Counted from the stretch's first letter, positions 7,687 through 17,678 are shown. The stretch is 38,139 nucleotides of DNA from Propionibacteriaceae bacterium (GCA_030528545.1 JAUMYR010000008.1:2484-40622); one strand, 5' to 3'. Made by a program: numbers and translations. The notes: a model not told the origin generated them from the sequence alone.

Positions 7687-10600
7687 CCCTGGACCACCGT
7701 CCTCACCCATCGCGCTAGGTCCAGCGGGGACACCGCCGCCACTCTCATCCCGGCACCCGCGACCTGCTGGGCGACGCCGACGTTGTACACCGCCTGCCCC
7801 GAGTCGTTGAGGGCGGCGCAGCCCAGCAGCCGCACCCCCGAGGCGTGCAGGGCCGAGACCTCGGCCAGCAGCGGGGAGACGGGGCCCGGCTCGTCGAAAT
7901 CCGACACCAGGACGCACAGCGTCCGGCCGGGGACCGACACCCGGGAGCGGGCCACCCGCATCGCCCCGGCGATGTCGGTGCCGCCGCCGACCTCGACCTC
8001 CAGCAGCAGCGACAGCGGGTCCGGCACCCGCCCGGAGAAGTCGATCACTTCGGTCGAGAACGCCAGGAAGGTCACCTCCAGGCAGGCCACCCCGGCCAGG
8101 ATCGCGGCGGTCAGGGCGGAGAACACCACCGACTCCGACATCGACCCCGACACGTCCACCACGATGATGAGGTGCCAATCGGACTCCTTCACGACCGGCT
8201 GCCGGAACACCGGGTGGACGGGCACCACCTGGGTGCGGCCATCGACCGCGACCAGGTGGTGCAGGTTAGCCCGCAGGGTGCGGGCCAGGTCCAGTTCCCC
8301 GGTCCGGCGACGGGTTGGGCGGGCGCTGGACAGCCCGGTCAGGGCCGGGCGCAGACGGATCGCCAGTTGCTCGGTCAATTCCCGCACCATCCTGGCCACC
8401 AGGGGACGCAACCGTCCCAGCCGGGCCTCGGACAACGCCCCGGTCAGGGACAGGGCCGTGGTCAGCAACTCGACCGAGGGGCGCACCGCTCCGGGGTCGA
8501 GGCGGTCCAGGACGTCGCCGCGTCCCTGTTCGGCGGCCTGGGCGAAGATCTCCTGCACCTCCCCGGCGCCGAACAGGGCCTCGATCTCATCTGCCCATTC
8601 CCGCACCCCGAGCTGGGACGGACCGGAACCGGCGCTGCGGCGGCTCCGGTCCAGGGCGTCGGAGGAAGGCCGCCCGTACAACTCGTCCAACGCTGAGGCC
8701 ATCCGCTGTCCCCTCCCTGACAAGGCGGAACGCTCCTCGGCGAGGATGAGTCGCCACCTCTCGGCCGGGGAAAAGGCGATGTCGGCTAGGCCGAGCGCGG
8801 CCAGCCTGCCCCGGGCGGCGCTGTCGTAACGGGCCGCCGCCACGGTATCGGCGGGGCTCAGGGCAAGCTCCCGGACTGGCCCCAGGGATTGGGCCAGGTC
8901 GCGCAACAGTTCCTGCCTCGCCTCGGCGGTCAGCACGTCGAAGCCGCCACGCAGAGCGGGCAGCACGGCCACGAAGGCCTCGTCGCTCAGCCGGTTCACC
9001 CGGTCCACCAACGCCACGGTGGCCTCGGCCGTGTCGAACCGGGACGCCGCCGTCGCGAGGAGCCCCACCAGGCGGCGCCGCAGCGCATGGCGGGCTTGCG
9101 GGCTGGGCGCATCCAGCCACGAGGCCAGCCGCGCACCGGCGTCGGCGGAGTCCAGCAGCAGCCCCAGTGCGGCGCCCTGCATCAGCGGGGAACCGTCCCG
9201 GAGCAGGCCGGCCAGTGCGTGGGCTAGGCTCAGCCGGTGTTCCTCGGCCTGACCTGCGAAGGCCGCCAGCGCCGCCGCGTCGGCCGGTTCGTCCGATCCC
9301 CGGATGCCGGACAGCTCCCGCACGGCCGCCCCGGTCAGCTCAGCCCGCAGCCGCCCGGCGGTCTCCCGGTCGGCGTCCGGCAGCAGCGCCGCCCCCGGCA
9401 CCCGGCCCAGCGCGATATCGGCCAGGGCGCAACTCAGGGCGACCGCGGAGGCGAACCCGGCGGTGGCAGCCACCCCGGTCAGCAACCCGAAAGCCCTAGC
9501 CAAGGCCTTCGGGCAGGCACAGTCGGCAGCATCGATCAGCAGCCGCAGCACCTCTCCGGGCTCGTTCGCCTCCCGGCTCATCAGAACCGTCGACGCGAGC
9601 TGCTCGGCGGTCAGGCCGCGGACACTAACCAGCTCGATGCTGGCCTCGGTCGCCGCACTCCAGTCCAGCCGCCACCCGGTCGTCACGGTCTCGGCCCCAC
9701 GCCAGGCCCGCGCCTCGTCGGGCGTCGCGTAAGCCACCCCGCCGGTCAGCAGCCGGTTGGCCAGCACATGGATCGCCAGGTCCCGCCCGCCCCGCAGCGG
9801 GGCCAGGCTCAGGTGCCGCGGTTCCGGCGACGGTGAGGTGGGCAGCCCCAGCTCGGTCAGAGCAGACAGCAGGTTCGCCCGCAGCGCGGACACCGGGGTG
9901 CCCGGCGCCACCTTGCCCCTCCGGTCGCCGATCAGCACCCGCTGCATCGCGGCCGCCACCGCGCGTCCCCGGCCGAGCACCTCGCCCTGGGCCAAGACCG
10001 TGGTCACCGCCTCTACCAGTTCCCGGCGCGAGGGCGCGGCCAGGCCCCGGATGGCGGCCAGGTCGAGCGCCACCCGCAGGGCCTCGGCGGCCTCCCCGGG
10101 CCCAGCGGGGTGACCGGTCCGGCGCACCTCCCGGACGATCCCGGTGATGATGGCGCCGGCGTGGCCGGCGATCGCGGCCGGGTCCAGGGAGGACTCGACC
10201 ACGGCTTGCTGCCAGCCGGGATCGCGGATCCCGGCCGGGTACCCCGAACGCGAGTCCAGCTGCGCGAAGGAATAGCCGACGACGCAGCCGGTGACCTGTG
10301 CCCGCCCCGCGGCGGCCGGGCCGGGTTCCTGCTCCGGGATGAGGCCGAGCAGGGCCGGGGCGTGGAAGGCTCCGACCACCGCGGTGACCCTCCGCCCGGC
10401 AGCCACCTCGGCACCGACCCGGGCTCGCATGCAGGCCTCCCGGGCGGCGGTGTGGGGGTCGATCCGGCCCTGGGCCCGGCGGGAGGCCCAGCCGTGGGCG
10501 AGCGCCGCCACCCGCACCTGCTCGGCGGTGCAGCCCGCGGCGGGGGCCTCGACCAGCCGGTCCCAAGTCTCGTTGGTGTCCTCGGCGGAGGCCCGGGCCC

Positions 10601-11159
10601 GCGCGGCCAGGGCGTCCCGCCACCAGGGCTCGGCGCCGGACCCGGCGGGATCGCCAGGCCCTGGATCCGGGCCGCCCGGTTGCGGGTCTGGCTCGTCGGG
10701 GTCGGCTTCTTCGGCCCCGACCGGCAGGTCGATGCACACCACCGGGACCCCGTGGTCCCGGGCCCAGCGCAGCGCCACCAGCTCGGGGCTGAAATCGGCG
10801 AACGGGTAGAAGCTCAGCCCCTCGCCCCGGGTGAAGGCCATCGCCAGCGGGGCGGTGGCCTCGGGGTGGGTCAGCCAGCCCAGCCACTCGGACGCCTCCG
10901 CTGGCAGCTCGATGGCCAGCACCTCAGGGCGGGCGGCGGCCAGCAGGCTGGGCATCGCGACTGCGAGGGCGGGGGAATGATGCCGCACCCCGATCAGGTG
11001 AGGACGCCCACACCCGGCCAGCTCGGTGACGGCCTCCCGGGGCGCGTCCGCGGCAGGCGGGTCCGCGCCCGGTGGCACGATCGTGGTCTCCCCGGACACG
11101 TTCGTGGCAGGAGAGTCCGCGCCCAATGGCGTGGCCGTGGCGCCCGGTGGCGTGTTCAT
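7683..11159 (-). CDS. DUF5682-vWA fusion protein (YehM-YehP-like)
   Basis: This single 1158-aa frame joins two proteins that are separate in most genomes I know. The N-terminal part after a low-complexity lead (residues about 1-55) has the DUF5682 pattern IGVRHHSPALA, then EVLAIELPAEA and FYPFADFSPE. A long helical middle follows. The C-terminal 160 residues form a von Willebrand A domain with a complete MIDAS: DVSGSMS from Asp1002, Thr of GGGTDI near 1061, and Asp of SDFDE near 1087. vWA proteins of this type pair with MoxR ATPases, and MoxR is the next gene upstream. The ATG (11159) overlaps the ATPase stop as ATGA, and the stop overlaps the SWIM start. No stop or frameshift separates the two halves. 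Confidence 0.85.
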   Translation of the reverse strand: MNTPPGATATPLGADSPATNVSGETTIVPPGADPPAADAPREAVTELAGCGRPHLIGVRHHSPALAVAMPSLLAAARPEVLAIELPAEASEWLGWLTHPEATAPLAMAFTRGEGLSFYPFADFSPELVALRWARDHGVPVVCIDLPVGAEEADPDEPDPQPGGPDPGPGDPAGSGAEPWWRDALAARARASAEDTNETWDRLVEAPAAGCTAEQVRVAALAHGWASRRAQGRIDPHTAAREACMRARVGAEVAAGRRVTAVVGAFHAPALLGLIPEQEPGPAAAGRAQVTGCVVGYSFAQLDSRSGYPAGIRDPGWQQAVVESSLDPAAIAGHAGAIITGIVREVRRTGHPAGPGEAAEALRVALDLAAIRGLAAPSRRELVEAVTTVLAQGEVLGRGRAVAAAMQRVLIGDRRGKVAPGTPVSALRANLLSALTELGLPTSPSPEPRHLSLAPLRGGRDLAIHVLANRLLTGGVAYATPDEARAWRGAETVTTGWRLDWSAATEASIELVSVRGLTAEQLASTVLMSREANEPGEVLRLLIDAADCACPKALARAFGLLTGVAATAGFASAVALSCALADIALGRVPGAALLPDADRETAGRLRAELTGAAVRELSGIRGSDEPADAAALAAFAGQAEEHRLSLAHALAGLLRDGSPLMQGAALGLLLDSADAGARLASWLDAPSPQARHALRRRLVGLLATAASRFDTAEATVALVDRVNRLSDEAFVAVLPALRGGFDVLTAEARQELLRDLAQSLGPVRELALSPADTVAAARYDSAARGRLAALGLADIAFSPAERWRLILAEERSALSGRGQRMASALDELYGRPSSDALDRSRRSAGSGPSQLGVREWADEIEALFGAGEVQEIFAQAAEQGRGDVLDRLDPGAVRPSVELLTTALSLTGALSEARLGRLRPLVARMVRELTEQLAIRLRPALTGLSSARPTRRRTGELDLARTLRANLHHLVAVDGRTQVVPVHPVFRQPVVKESDWHLIIVVDVSGSMSESVVFSALTAAILAGVACLEVTFLAFSTEVIDFSGRVPDPLSLLLEVEVGGGTDIAGAMRVARSRVSVPGRTLCVLVSDFDEPGPVSPLLAEVSALHASGVRLLGCAALNDSGQAVYNVGVAQQVAGAGMRVAAVSPLDLARWVRTVVQG

Positions 11160-12241
11160 GGCTCCAGCAGGTGGCGCTGCTCCCACAGCTGCACCCAGGT
11201 ATGGCGCTTCTCGGCGGCCCGCCGCTTCACCACGCCGTCCCAATAGGAGAGCAGCCGTGCCCCGTCGTCGGGGTCGTCTTTGCGAACCGCGCCCAGCAGC
11301 TGTCCCGGGATCATCCGGATCCCGTCCCGGGCGTGAGGGAAGAAGGCTCCGGCCAGCGCGATGGACCCCGAGATCGCCACGGCCTCGGCGGTGGAGAGCA
11401 CGGTGGACGGCTTTTCCACAGCCCACCCCTCCTGGCTGACGCCGGAGCGCAGGTCCCGGAACGCGGTGACCAGGGTCTCGACCACCACCTGGTCCACGCT
11501 GGCATCCGCCCCCGCGGCCGCGAGGGCCCGCCGGGTCCGTTCTGCGACCAGCTCGATCTCGGCCGCGGCGTCGGCGATCGGTTCGACGACCTCGAAGTTG
11601 AACCGCCGTTTCAGGGCCGCGCTCATCTCGCTGACCCCGCGGTCACGCAGGTTCGCCGTGGCGATCACGCAGAAACCGGGGGCGGCATAGACCGCGTACT
11701 CGCCCAGTTCGGGCACCGCCAGGCGGCGCTCGGACAGGACCGAGACCATCGCGTCCTGCACCTCGGGCAGGCAGCGGGTGATCTCCTCAATCCGGGCCAC
11801 CCGGCCGGTGCGCATCGCGGCGAGGACCGGGGAATCCACCAGCGCCTCTTCGCTGGGGCCGCGGGCCAGCAGCTGGGCATAGTTCCACCCGTAGCGCAGC
11901 TGGTCCTCGGTGGTGCCAGCGCTGCCCTGCACCGTCAACCCACTGGACCCACAGATCGCGGCGGCCAGTAGCTCCGACAGCATGGACTTCGCGGTCCCCG
12001 GCTCGCCGACCAATAGCAGCGCGCGTTCCCCGGCCAGGGTCACCACGCAGCGTTCGATGAGTGAGACATCGCCGACGAACTTCCGGGCCACCTTGAGCTT
12101 CGCCGACCCGCAGATGAATGTCACCACCGCCCTGGGGGTGAGCCGCCACCCCGGCGGACGCGGCCCCTGGTCGTGGCTGGCCCGTAGGGCCAGCTCGTCG
12201 GCGTAGAGCACCTCCGGGGGTGGGACTTGCTGGGCGATCAT
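11156..12241 (-). CDS. MoxR-type AAA+ ATPase (YehL-like)
   Basis: This 361-aa ATPase has Walker A GEPGTAKS at residues 79-86. The Walker B region reads ARIEEITRCLPEVQDAMVSVL, with Glu in place of the usual first Asp; I recall this EE variant as normal in the YehL-like branch. A sensor-1 segment ATANLRD and a KRRF arginine-finger region follow. MoxR ATPases remodel proteins or assist metal insertion together with vWA partners. ATG 12241 overlaps the upstream stop as ATGA, and its own stop overlaps the next start. The longer open frame upstream lies inside the 1530-aa gene and is rejected. Confidence 0.88.
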   Translation of the reverse strand: MIAQQVPPPEVLYADELALRASHDQGPRPPGWRLTPRAVVTFICGSAKLKVARKFVGDVSLIERCVVTLAGERALLLVGEPGTAKSMLSELLAAAICGSSGLTVQGSAGTTEDQLRYGWNYAQLLARGPSEEALVDSPVLAAMRTGRVARIEEITRCLPEVQDAMVSVLSERRLAVPELGEYAVYAAPGFCVIATANLRDRGVSEMSAALKRRFNFEVVEPIADAAAEIELVAERTRRALAAAGADASVDQVVVETLVTAFRDLRSGVSQEGWAVEKPSTVLSTAEAVAISGSIALAGAFFPHARDGIRMIPGQLLGAVRKDDPDDGARLLSYWDGVVKRRAAEKRHTWVQLWEQRHLLEP

Positions 12242-15200
12242 GACCGCCTCCTGCGGTAGCGCTGGGTGCGCAACTCGATGTAGCCGGGGACATCCCCGCC
12301 GCGGTAACGCTCCCAGGCGTCGGCGAACAGCTGGGACAGTGGGACGAGGGGGACCACGACCTCGTGGAGGGGCTGGACCTTGAGGGAGTCGCTCAGGTCG
12401 AAGAACGGCGCCTTCCACACCTCCATCGGCAGGTGGGGGGCCACGGCCTCCTGCCAGCCGCCGGGCAGGAAGTAGCTGCGCCCCGCGCGGGCCCGTTTCG
12501 CCTCGACGACGAGCCCCGCGGCCAGCAGCGGAGCCGCGGCCGCGGTTCGGGAGGCCTTCGTCCACCCATTCCAGGCGTCGACGTTCCGGTCGGTCGGGTT
12601 CGGCAGGGCCAGGAGCTGTAGCCAATAGCGGGCGGCGTCCTCAGGCAAGCCCAACTCGGCCATCACGGATGCCACCACGGCCGGGGCGGTGATGAGCGGA
12701 TCCTGGTTCGGCCCAGAACCGGAGACGCGGAGGTCGGCGACGATCGGGTCGAACGCGCCAGTCACCAGCTCGACGCACTGCTTGACCTCGCTCGGCACCG
12801 GGCCGAGGGAGGCGATGAACCGTTGCTCGGCGGCCCAGTCTAAGACCAGGCTGGGCCGCCAGCGAACCTCGTCGTAGGACGCATTCTTGCCGGTCACGGT
12901 CCACGGCCCCACTTGGTAGGGGCCGTCCCCGTCCTTTCCGGGGTTGGTGGGCAGGCCGAGCCGGGGACGGAGGACTCGTTCGTTGAGCCACTCGTTCCAC
13001 GTGAAGGTGTTCTCCAGGTAGGCCTTACGCAGGGCATCGAACCATTCCGCCACCCATTCCCGGGCAGGACTGGACCGGTCCAGCCGGGCAGCCAGCCACA
13101 GCAGAGTGGGCAGGTTCGACTGGGCTGTGATCTTCTCGCCGAGGTAGGCGCGCAGTCGCTGTTCCCCGCCCCAGGCGAAGGCCGAGGAGATTTCGTTGAA
13201 CAACTCGTCGGGGAAGCTCCGCTGGTCGCCCGAGGCGCCGCCCCACCAGGCGATCATGGCCTCGATGTCGAGGCCTTCGGTTACGACCCGCACCGGGTCC
13301 TGAGCGCCCGCGCTGAGCAGCCGGATGAGCTGGGTGGAGTCGATCGCTTGAAGGAACTTCCGGGCGCCGTCGGCCTCCGCCACCTTCAGGCCGAGCAGTT
13401 CCCGCACCTGCTTGGGGAGGAAGTTCTTCTCGTAGCCCCTGATGTTGGGCATTCCCGCCAGCAGCAGCCCCGCCGCGGCCTGCGACCAGCCAAGCCCCTG
13501 AGCGAGGCGTGCGGCCTTCGCCGGGTCCCACGCGGGCGGGCCGGCGCTGAGCAGTTTCTCGAACGCGGCGACGAGGGTCACAGGCGCGATGCCAGAGGAA
13601 CGGAGGAGCTCCGTGGTGGGCTCGCCCAACACCCGGGCGGGGATGCCGCCGGTCGGGCTGAGCGCGACGATGGTGCGGTCCTGGTAGGAGTAGGAGGAGG
13701 AACGTTCCCCGAAGCTGAGGTTCGGCCCTGCCGGAGTGTCGAAGAGCGAACCGGCCTCGGTCTCGTCCGACCGGGTGCGGTCGTATCCGAATGAGTAGGC
13801 GGCACCGGCCGGGGTATATAGCCCAGCGTCGAGGCAGGCACCAACCAGGGCGGCGGCGCCCTCTACCTCCGCCTTCGGCCGCAGCGGCGTGGCGGCCAAG
13901 GCGAGGACGGCTTCCGGCACCACGGAGGGTAGGAGTGCCGAGGCGTCGGCCTTGGTGGTATCTGCCCGCTCACCGCGCAGTCGTGACCCGAGCGCCAGAA
14001 TCGCGGAGCGGGGAGGCTCCCAGCTGTGCCATCTGTTGAACAGCCACCAGCTGGTCACCGCGCTGGACGGCTCCCAACTGGCGAAGGTGCCAGCGCTGTC
14101 GGTTGGTGCCGCGGAGGCCTCGCGCAACGCCGCCACCCGGGCCGTGAGCGCCTTGACGCGGGCGGCGAGCCAGACCACCGAGTCGACCAGTGCCTGGTCC
14201 TTGCACCCGAGCAGCGCCGCGGCGGCGTCCCGTGCCTTACGGGTGAGCAGATCGATTCCCGCCTCATCGGAACACGGGGGGTACTGTGGGGCGGTTGGGG
14301 CCACCGCGAGGAGCGGCCGCACCGCGTCGGCGGTCGCCGACCGCAGCCTGCGGCTGGCCTCGGCGTCGCGCACCCGGAACTGGTGCCACCCCGACCGGTG
14401 CACCCGGTGCAGCAGGTGGGGGCGGCCCACCGAGTCGCAGGCTAGCGGCAGTTCCTGGAGGCTCTCCTCCAGGCGCAAGGAGCCGTCGCTATCGAGGAAC
14501 CAGTGCCCCCCGCCGGGCCGCCGGATGAGCCCGCGGCAAGCCACGAGCTTCCGGTCAGGGATGTCGTGGACGCTGCCGTCGAGGGTGACGAAGCGGCTCT
14601 GGCGGTCCTTGTGAAGCGTGACCCAGGCGTGCAGGCCATCCGCGGTGGACAGCAGCGACTCCCGGGTGCTGGGGGTTACCGGATGCCACATGAGCGCCGA
14701 GTTGCTCAGCGAGAAACCGTCCCTGAGATGAGGCTCGATGAGGTCCGCCAGCCGGGTCGGCAGGGATTCCCGGCCCTCCTTGCCGGTCTCAGGGTCCACC
14801 TCCTTGATCGCGTCCCAGTGGATCCTCCAGAAGCCCGATCCGTCGTGCAGCATGCCCTCGTAGCGGGTGAACTGGGGTTTGTCGTCCCCTACCCGCTGGA
14901 GCCCGTCGGGGAAGAGGCGCCCGCCGGGGACGGGGAAGCTCAGGCTCGATTCGGACGAGCGGGGCCACATGTAGCCCTGGCGGTGGCTGACCGCTGGGTC
15001 GTCGGACCAGGTGAGCTGCCAGCCGGAATCCTTGGTGCGGTACAGGCAGCCGGTGACCCCGTCCACGAGGGAATACTTCCAGGATTCGGGCTCGTCCCCC
15101 GCGGGCGGGGTGAAGCTGGCGGTGGCGACGACCCGGTCGCCGTCGACCCAGGAGACCTCACCGCCGGAGGACACCCCGATGGCGGGCCAGGATTCGTGGA

Positions 15201-16830
15201 CTCTCACTGGCCGCGGCCCCCGGGCCGATCCCTGGGCTGGACGCGCAAGCTCGCTCGCCGCCCGCTCCAGGGCTGGCCAGGTCAGTTCGGTGGCCAGGCC
15301 GTCTCGCAGTGCCGCCGCGAGCAGTTCCGGCTCGTCGATATAGGCGGTGAACCGGTCCAGTTCTTCAGCGGTCACGACGCTGGCCTCGGGCGTGAACAGG
15401 ATGCGGAGCCGGTTCAGCTCGGCGTGGATCTGTTCCAGGGTGGGGCGGGAACCCAGTCGTGGGGTGGCCCACCGTTTCACCATGCTGCGGGTACCGGAAT
15501 GGGCGATGAGCGTCGGCAGGTGTCCCTTGCGCAGGGCGGTGTCCAGGTTGTTGATGCACAGCTGAGCGTGTTCGCTGGCGGCCAGCGGATCCAGGTCGGG
15601 GCGTTCGGGCTGGCTGGCCCAGTCGGTGAGGTCAATCCCGTGGTGGTAGTTGAGGCTTTCGAAGGTGACCACGGCCCCGGCCTCGATCAGCGCGTTCAGC
15701 AGTTCCGGCTGGAGGCGCCACAACCTGTTGGACAGGGTGATCTGGGCGCCCTTCAGCGAGGGGATCCGACGGATGAGTTCGGAGAGGCGGCGCGGGTAGC
15801 TCGCGTTCCACTGGGATTGGAGTTTGCGGACATAGCGCTGCGCCCACTCGGCGGCTGGCCGCCGGCCCGACAGTAACTCGTCGCTGACCCCGGCCGCATC
15901 GAGGACGCCGACCCAGTCGTCGCTCTTGACGTTGTCCGGCGCGATCAGTAGCAGCGACTCCTTGACGGCCGGATCCTGTTTGGCCAGGGCAACCAGGGGC
16001 TTGAGGAAGCCGGTCCAGAACCCCTGCGGGGCCTTCTGCAGAGCGGGGGAGCCGAGCAGCTGGGCCAGCAGTCCCCGTTCGACCGCGGCGGAGTCGGCTT
16101 TGGCGGCCTTGGCCAGCCGCCGCAGGTCGGTGCTCAGGCTGGCGTAGGGCGGGAGGCCTCCCTTGACCCGGTCGACGTTGAGCTTCACGAACAGGGCCAG
16201 CGCGTCCTCCGGCGTGGTGCGTGTCTGCAGGGACTTGGCTTCATTGGTGAGTTCCTTGGCGCTCAGGGCCCCGGCGAGGGCGAACTCCAGGAACACCTCG
16301 CGGTGGCGGTCCTCATCAATGGCCAGGTTGTGGACCCGTTCGGCCTCTCGCGCCTTCGCGAAGTACTGGGCGCCGTAGGTTAGGTTGTCGTTGGCGATAA
16401 AGATCCTTGCGCCCTCCTCGAGGAAGGTCGGCAGGAAGTGCGGTGCCGACGACCCCAGCGTCGTGGCGAGCGAGTCGAGGAGGTCCTTGGCCGGGCCGGC
16501 TTTCGACCGGGCCAGTTTCGCGGCCCGTTTGAGGTCGGCGACCAGGTTGAGGGCGTGTCGGGCGTTGGCCGGGTCGTGGATGATCGGCCAGGCGGGGAAC
16601 CCGATCGCCCGGCTGCGGACGCGGCCGACGGGGGCCTCCTGGGCGGGTTCCAGGCCGAGCACCCCGAGGCTCAGGTCCTCGACCTCGCGCAGCGGTTCGC
16701 GGACCAGCCGGACGACCGTGCGCCCGGGCAGGTGGGGGCTGGTGTAACTGCGGGCGAGCAGCCCCACGGTCTGCGGGACCTCCTCAGCGGCGATCCCGCC
16801 GAGTTCGACGATGCGGGCGGCGTCGGTCAC
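12238..16830 (-). CDS. Large protein of unknown function in MoxR-vWA operon
   Basis: This 1530-aa protein has no recognised catalytic motif. Residues 1-450 look like an alpha-helical repeat scaffold. A middle region of about 530-830 is rich in beta structure and aromatic residues (YEGMLHDGSGFWRIHW, SGWHQFRVRDAEA). The C-terminal half is again helical and ends with a basic tail (RYRRRRS). The start is GTG 16830, overlapping the upstream gene as GTGA. I have no family name for it. In position it fills the place between DUF4132 and the ATPase and may act as the scaffold or substrate-recognition part of the complex. The C-terminal half has a truncated, frameshifted paralogue at 17761-19951. Confidence 0.75.
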   Translation of the reverse strand: MTDAARIVELGGIAAEEVPQTVGLLARSYTSPHLPGRTVVRLVREPLREVEDLSLGVLGLEPAQEAPVGRVRSRAIGFPAWPIIHDPANARHALNLVADLKRAAKLARSKAGPAKDLLDSLATTLGSSAPHFLPTFLEEGARIFIANDNLTYGAQYFAKAREAERVHNLAIDEDRHREVFLEFALAGALSAKELTNEAKSLQTRTTPEDALALFVKLNVDRVKGGLPPYASLSTDLRRLAKAAKADSAAVERGLLAQLLGSPALQKAPQGFWTGFLKPLVALAKQDPAVKESLLLIAPDNVKSDDWVGVLDAAGVSDELLSGRRPAAEWAQRYVRKLQSQWNASYPRRLSELIRRIPSLKGAQITLSNRLWRLQPELLNALIEAGAVVTFESLNYHHGIDLTDWASQPERPDLDPLAASEHAQLCINNLDTALRKGHLPTLIAHSGTRSMVKRWATPRLGSRPTLEQIHAELNRLRILFTPEASVVTAEELDRFTAYIDEPELLAAALRDGLATELTWPALERAASELARPAQGSARGPRPVRVHESWPAIGVSSGGEVSWVDGDRVVATASFTPPAGDEPESWKYSLVDGVTGCLYRTKDSGWQLTWSDDPAVSHRQGYMWPRSSESSLSFPVPGGRLFPDGLQRVGDDKPQFTRYEGMLHDGSGFWRIHWDAIKEVDPETGKEGRESLPTRLADLIEPHLRDGFSLSNSALMWHPVTPSTRESLLSTADGLHAWVTLHKDRQSRFVTLDGSVHDIPDRKLVACRGLIRRPGGGHWFLDSDGSLRLEESLQELPLACDSVGRPHLLHRVHRSGWHQFRVRDAEASRRLRSATADAVRPLLAVAPTAPQYPPCSDEAGIDLLTRKARDAAAALLGCKDQALVDSVVWLAARVKALTARVAALREASAAPTDSAGTFASWEPSSAVTSWWLFNRWHSWEPPRSAILALGSRLRGERADTTKADASALLPSVVPEAVLALAATPLRPKAEVEGAAALVGACLDAGLYTPAGAAYSFGYDRTRSDETEAGSLFDTPAGPNLSFGERSSSYSYQDRTIVALSPTGGIPARVLGEPTTELLRSSGIAPVTLVAAFEKLLSAGPPAWDPAKAARLAQGLGWSQAAAGLLLAGMPNIRGYEKNFLPKQVRELLGLKVAEADGARKFLQAIDSTQLIRLLSAGAQDPVRVVTEGLDIEAMIAWWGGASGDQRSFPDELFNEISSAFAWGGEQRLRAYLGEKITAQSNLPTLLWLAARLDRSSPAREWVAEWFDALRKAYLENTFTWNEWLNERVLRPRLGLPTNPGKDGDGPYQVGPWTVTGKNASYDEVRWRPSLVLDWAAEQRFIASLGPVPSEVKQCVELVTGAFDPIVADLRVSGSGPNQDPLITAPAVVASVMAELGLPEDAARYWLQLLALPNPTDRNVDAWNGWTKASRTAAAAPLLAAGLVVEAKRARAGRSYFLPGGWQEAVAPHLPMEVWKAPFFDLSDSLKVQPLHEVVVPLVPLSQLFADAWERYRGGDVPGYIELRTQRYRRRRS

Positions 16831-17678
16831 TGCTCGCCCTCCTTCTTCACGGTGCGGCCAGCGTAGAGATAGCTGGCCATGCGAACCCCCTCGGAGTAGG
16901 CCACCGGGCCGACCTCGGCCACCGGCAGCGTCTGGTCATCAGAAATCCAGTGCAGGTCGGCGCTGAGGCCGCTCTCCTCGGGCGCCCCCGCGCCGATCCA
17001 ATACCGGGCGACGACCTGGCGTCCGTCCTCGTAGATGGTGGCGGTCGCATAACCACCAGACACCTTGAAACCGGCCGAGGTCGCCCGGCCCGCGACGAAA
17101 CGCAGCTGCTCGAACTCGGCGTTGGCCCACTGGTTGAGCTGAATCACCTCCGGCGCTGGTGCCGGGACCGGACGCGGGTGCACCTCGCGGAACAGTTGGT
17201 TGAACCGCTGGGTGATGCCGAGCTCCACCGCGAACTCGCGCAGGTCGTCCAGCTCGGCGATCAGCGCCGGGTGCGGGATCATCACCCGTTCGGCGTCGAT
17301 CGTGACGGACTCGCCGTCTAGATCGACGATGCCGAGCCCCGTAGCGTCGGCCGCCCGCAAGAAACCGGCGAGCTGACCGTCCTCGGTGGCGACCACGAGG
17401 TCGGTCAGCCAGGACCGCCACGCCTCGTCGGCCCAGACTTCGGCGAGCACCGCGCGCGGCACCGGCAGGGAACGCAGCAGCCAGTGCTCCACCTCGGCCC
17501 CGGCCGCGGCGTCGTGCGAGTGCAGGAAACTGAGCAGCGCGTCTAGGTCGTCGTAGACCTCGGTCTTCTTGACCGCCGCTGGCACTGTCGCCAGCTCTTT
17601 ACCCTTGCCGTTGCGGGCGACGATCGCTCCGTCGCGGATCGTCACCTCGTGGCCCGTCCCCGTTGGTGTCCAATGCAT
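16827..17678 (-). CDS. DUF4132-like protein, first gene of MoxR-vWA operon
   Basis: This 283-aa protein opens the operon. Residues 134-168 (IPHPALI, then GITQRFNQLFREVHP) match the C-terminal part of DUF4132, the domain of E. coli YehI/MolR, where HPL and QPF.Q..R.Y patterns occur. The part after about residue 180 (long helix, then strands with ADLHWISDD) also fits the end of that domain. It is much shorter than YehI (about 1200 aa), so the domain may be split between this gene and the 1530-aa one. ATG 17678 is chosen because a good -10 box precedes it by 7 nt and the frame further upstream is arginine/proline-rich noise. The stop overlaps the next GTG. Confidence 0.65.
   Translation of the reverse strand: MHWTPTGTGHEVTIRDGAIVARNGKGKELATVPAAVKKTEVYDDLDALLSFLHSHDAAAGAEVEHWLLRSLPVPRAVLAEVWADEAWRSWLTDLVVATEDGQLAGFLRAADATGLGIVDLDGESVTIDAERVMIPHPALIAELDDLREFAVELGITQRFNQLFREVHPRPVPAPAPEVIQLNQWANAEFEQLRFVAGRATSAGFKVSGGYATATIYEDGRQVVARYWIGAGAPEESGLSADLHWISDDQTLPVAEVGPVAYSEGVRMASYLYAGRTVKKEGEQ

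Noticed and set aside
9625..10887. Long alternative minus frame within the DUF5682-vWA gene
   Set aside because: It is an out-of-frame Arg/Gly/Pro-rich translation of the real gene.
11156..12625. Longer start for the MoxR ATPase
   Set aside because: The extra 128 codons are arginine-rich and lie inside the 1530-aa gene. The ATGA overlap at 12241 matches the rest of the operon.
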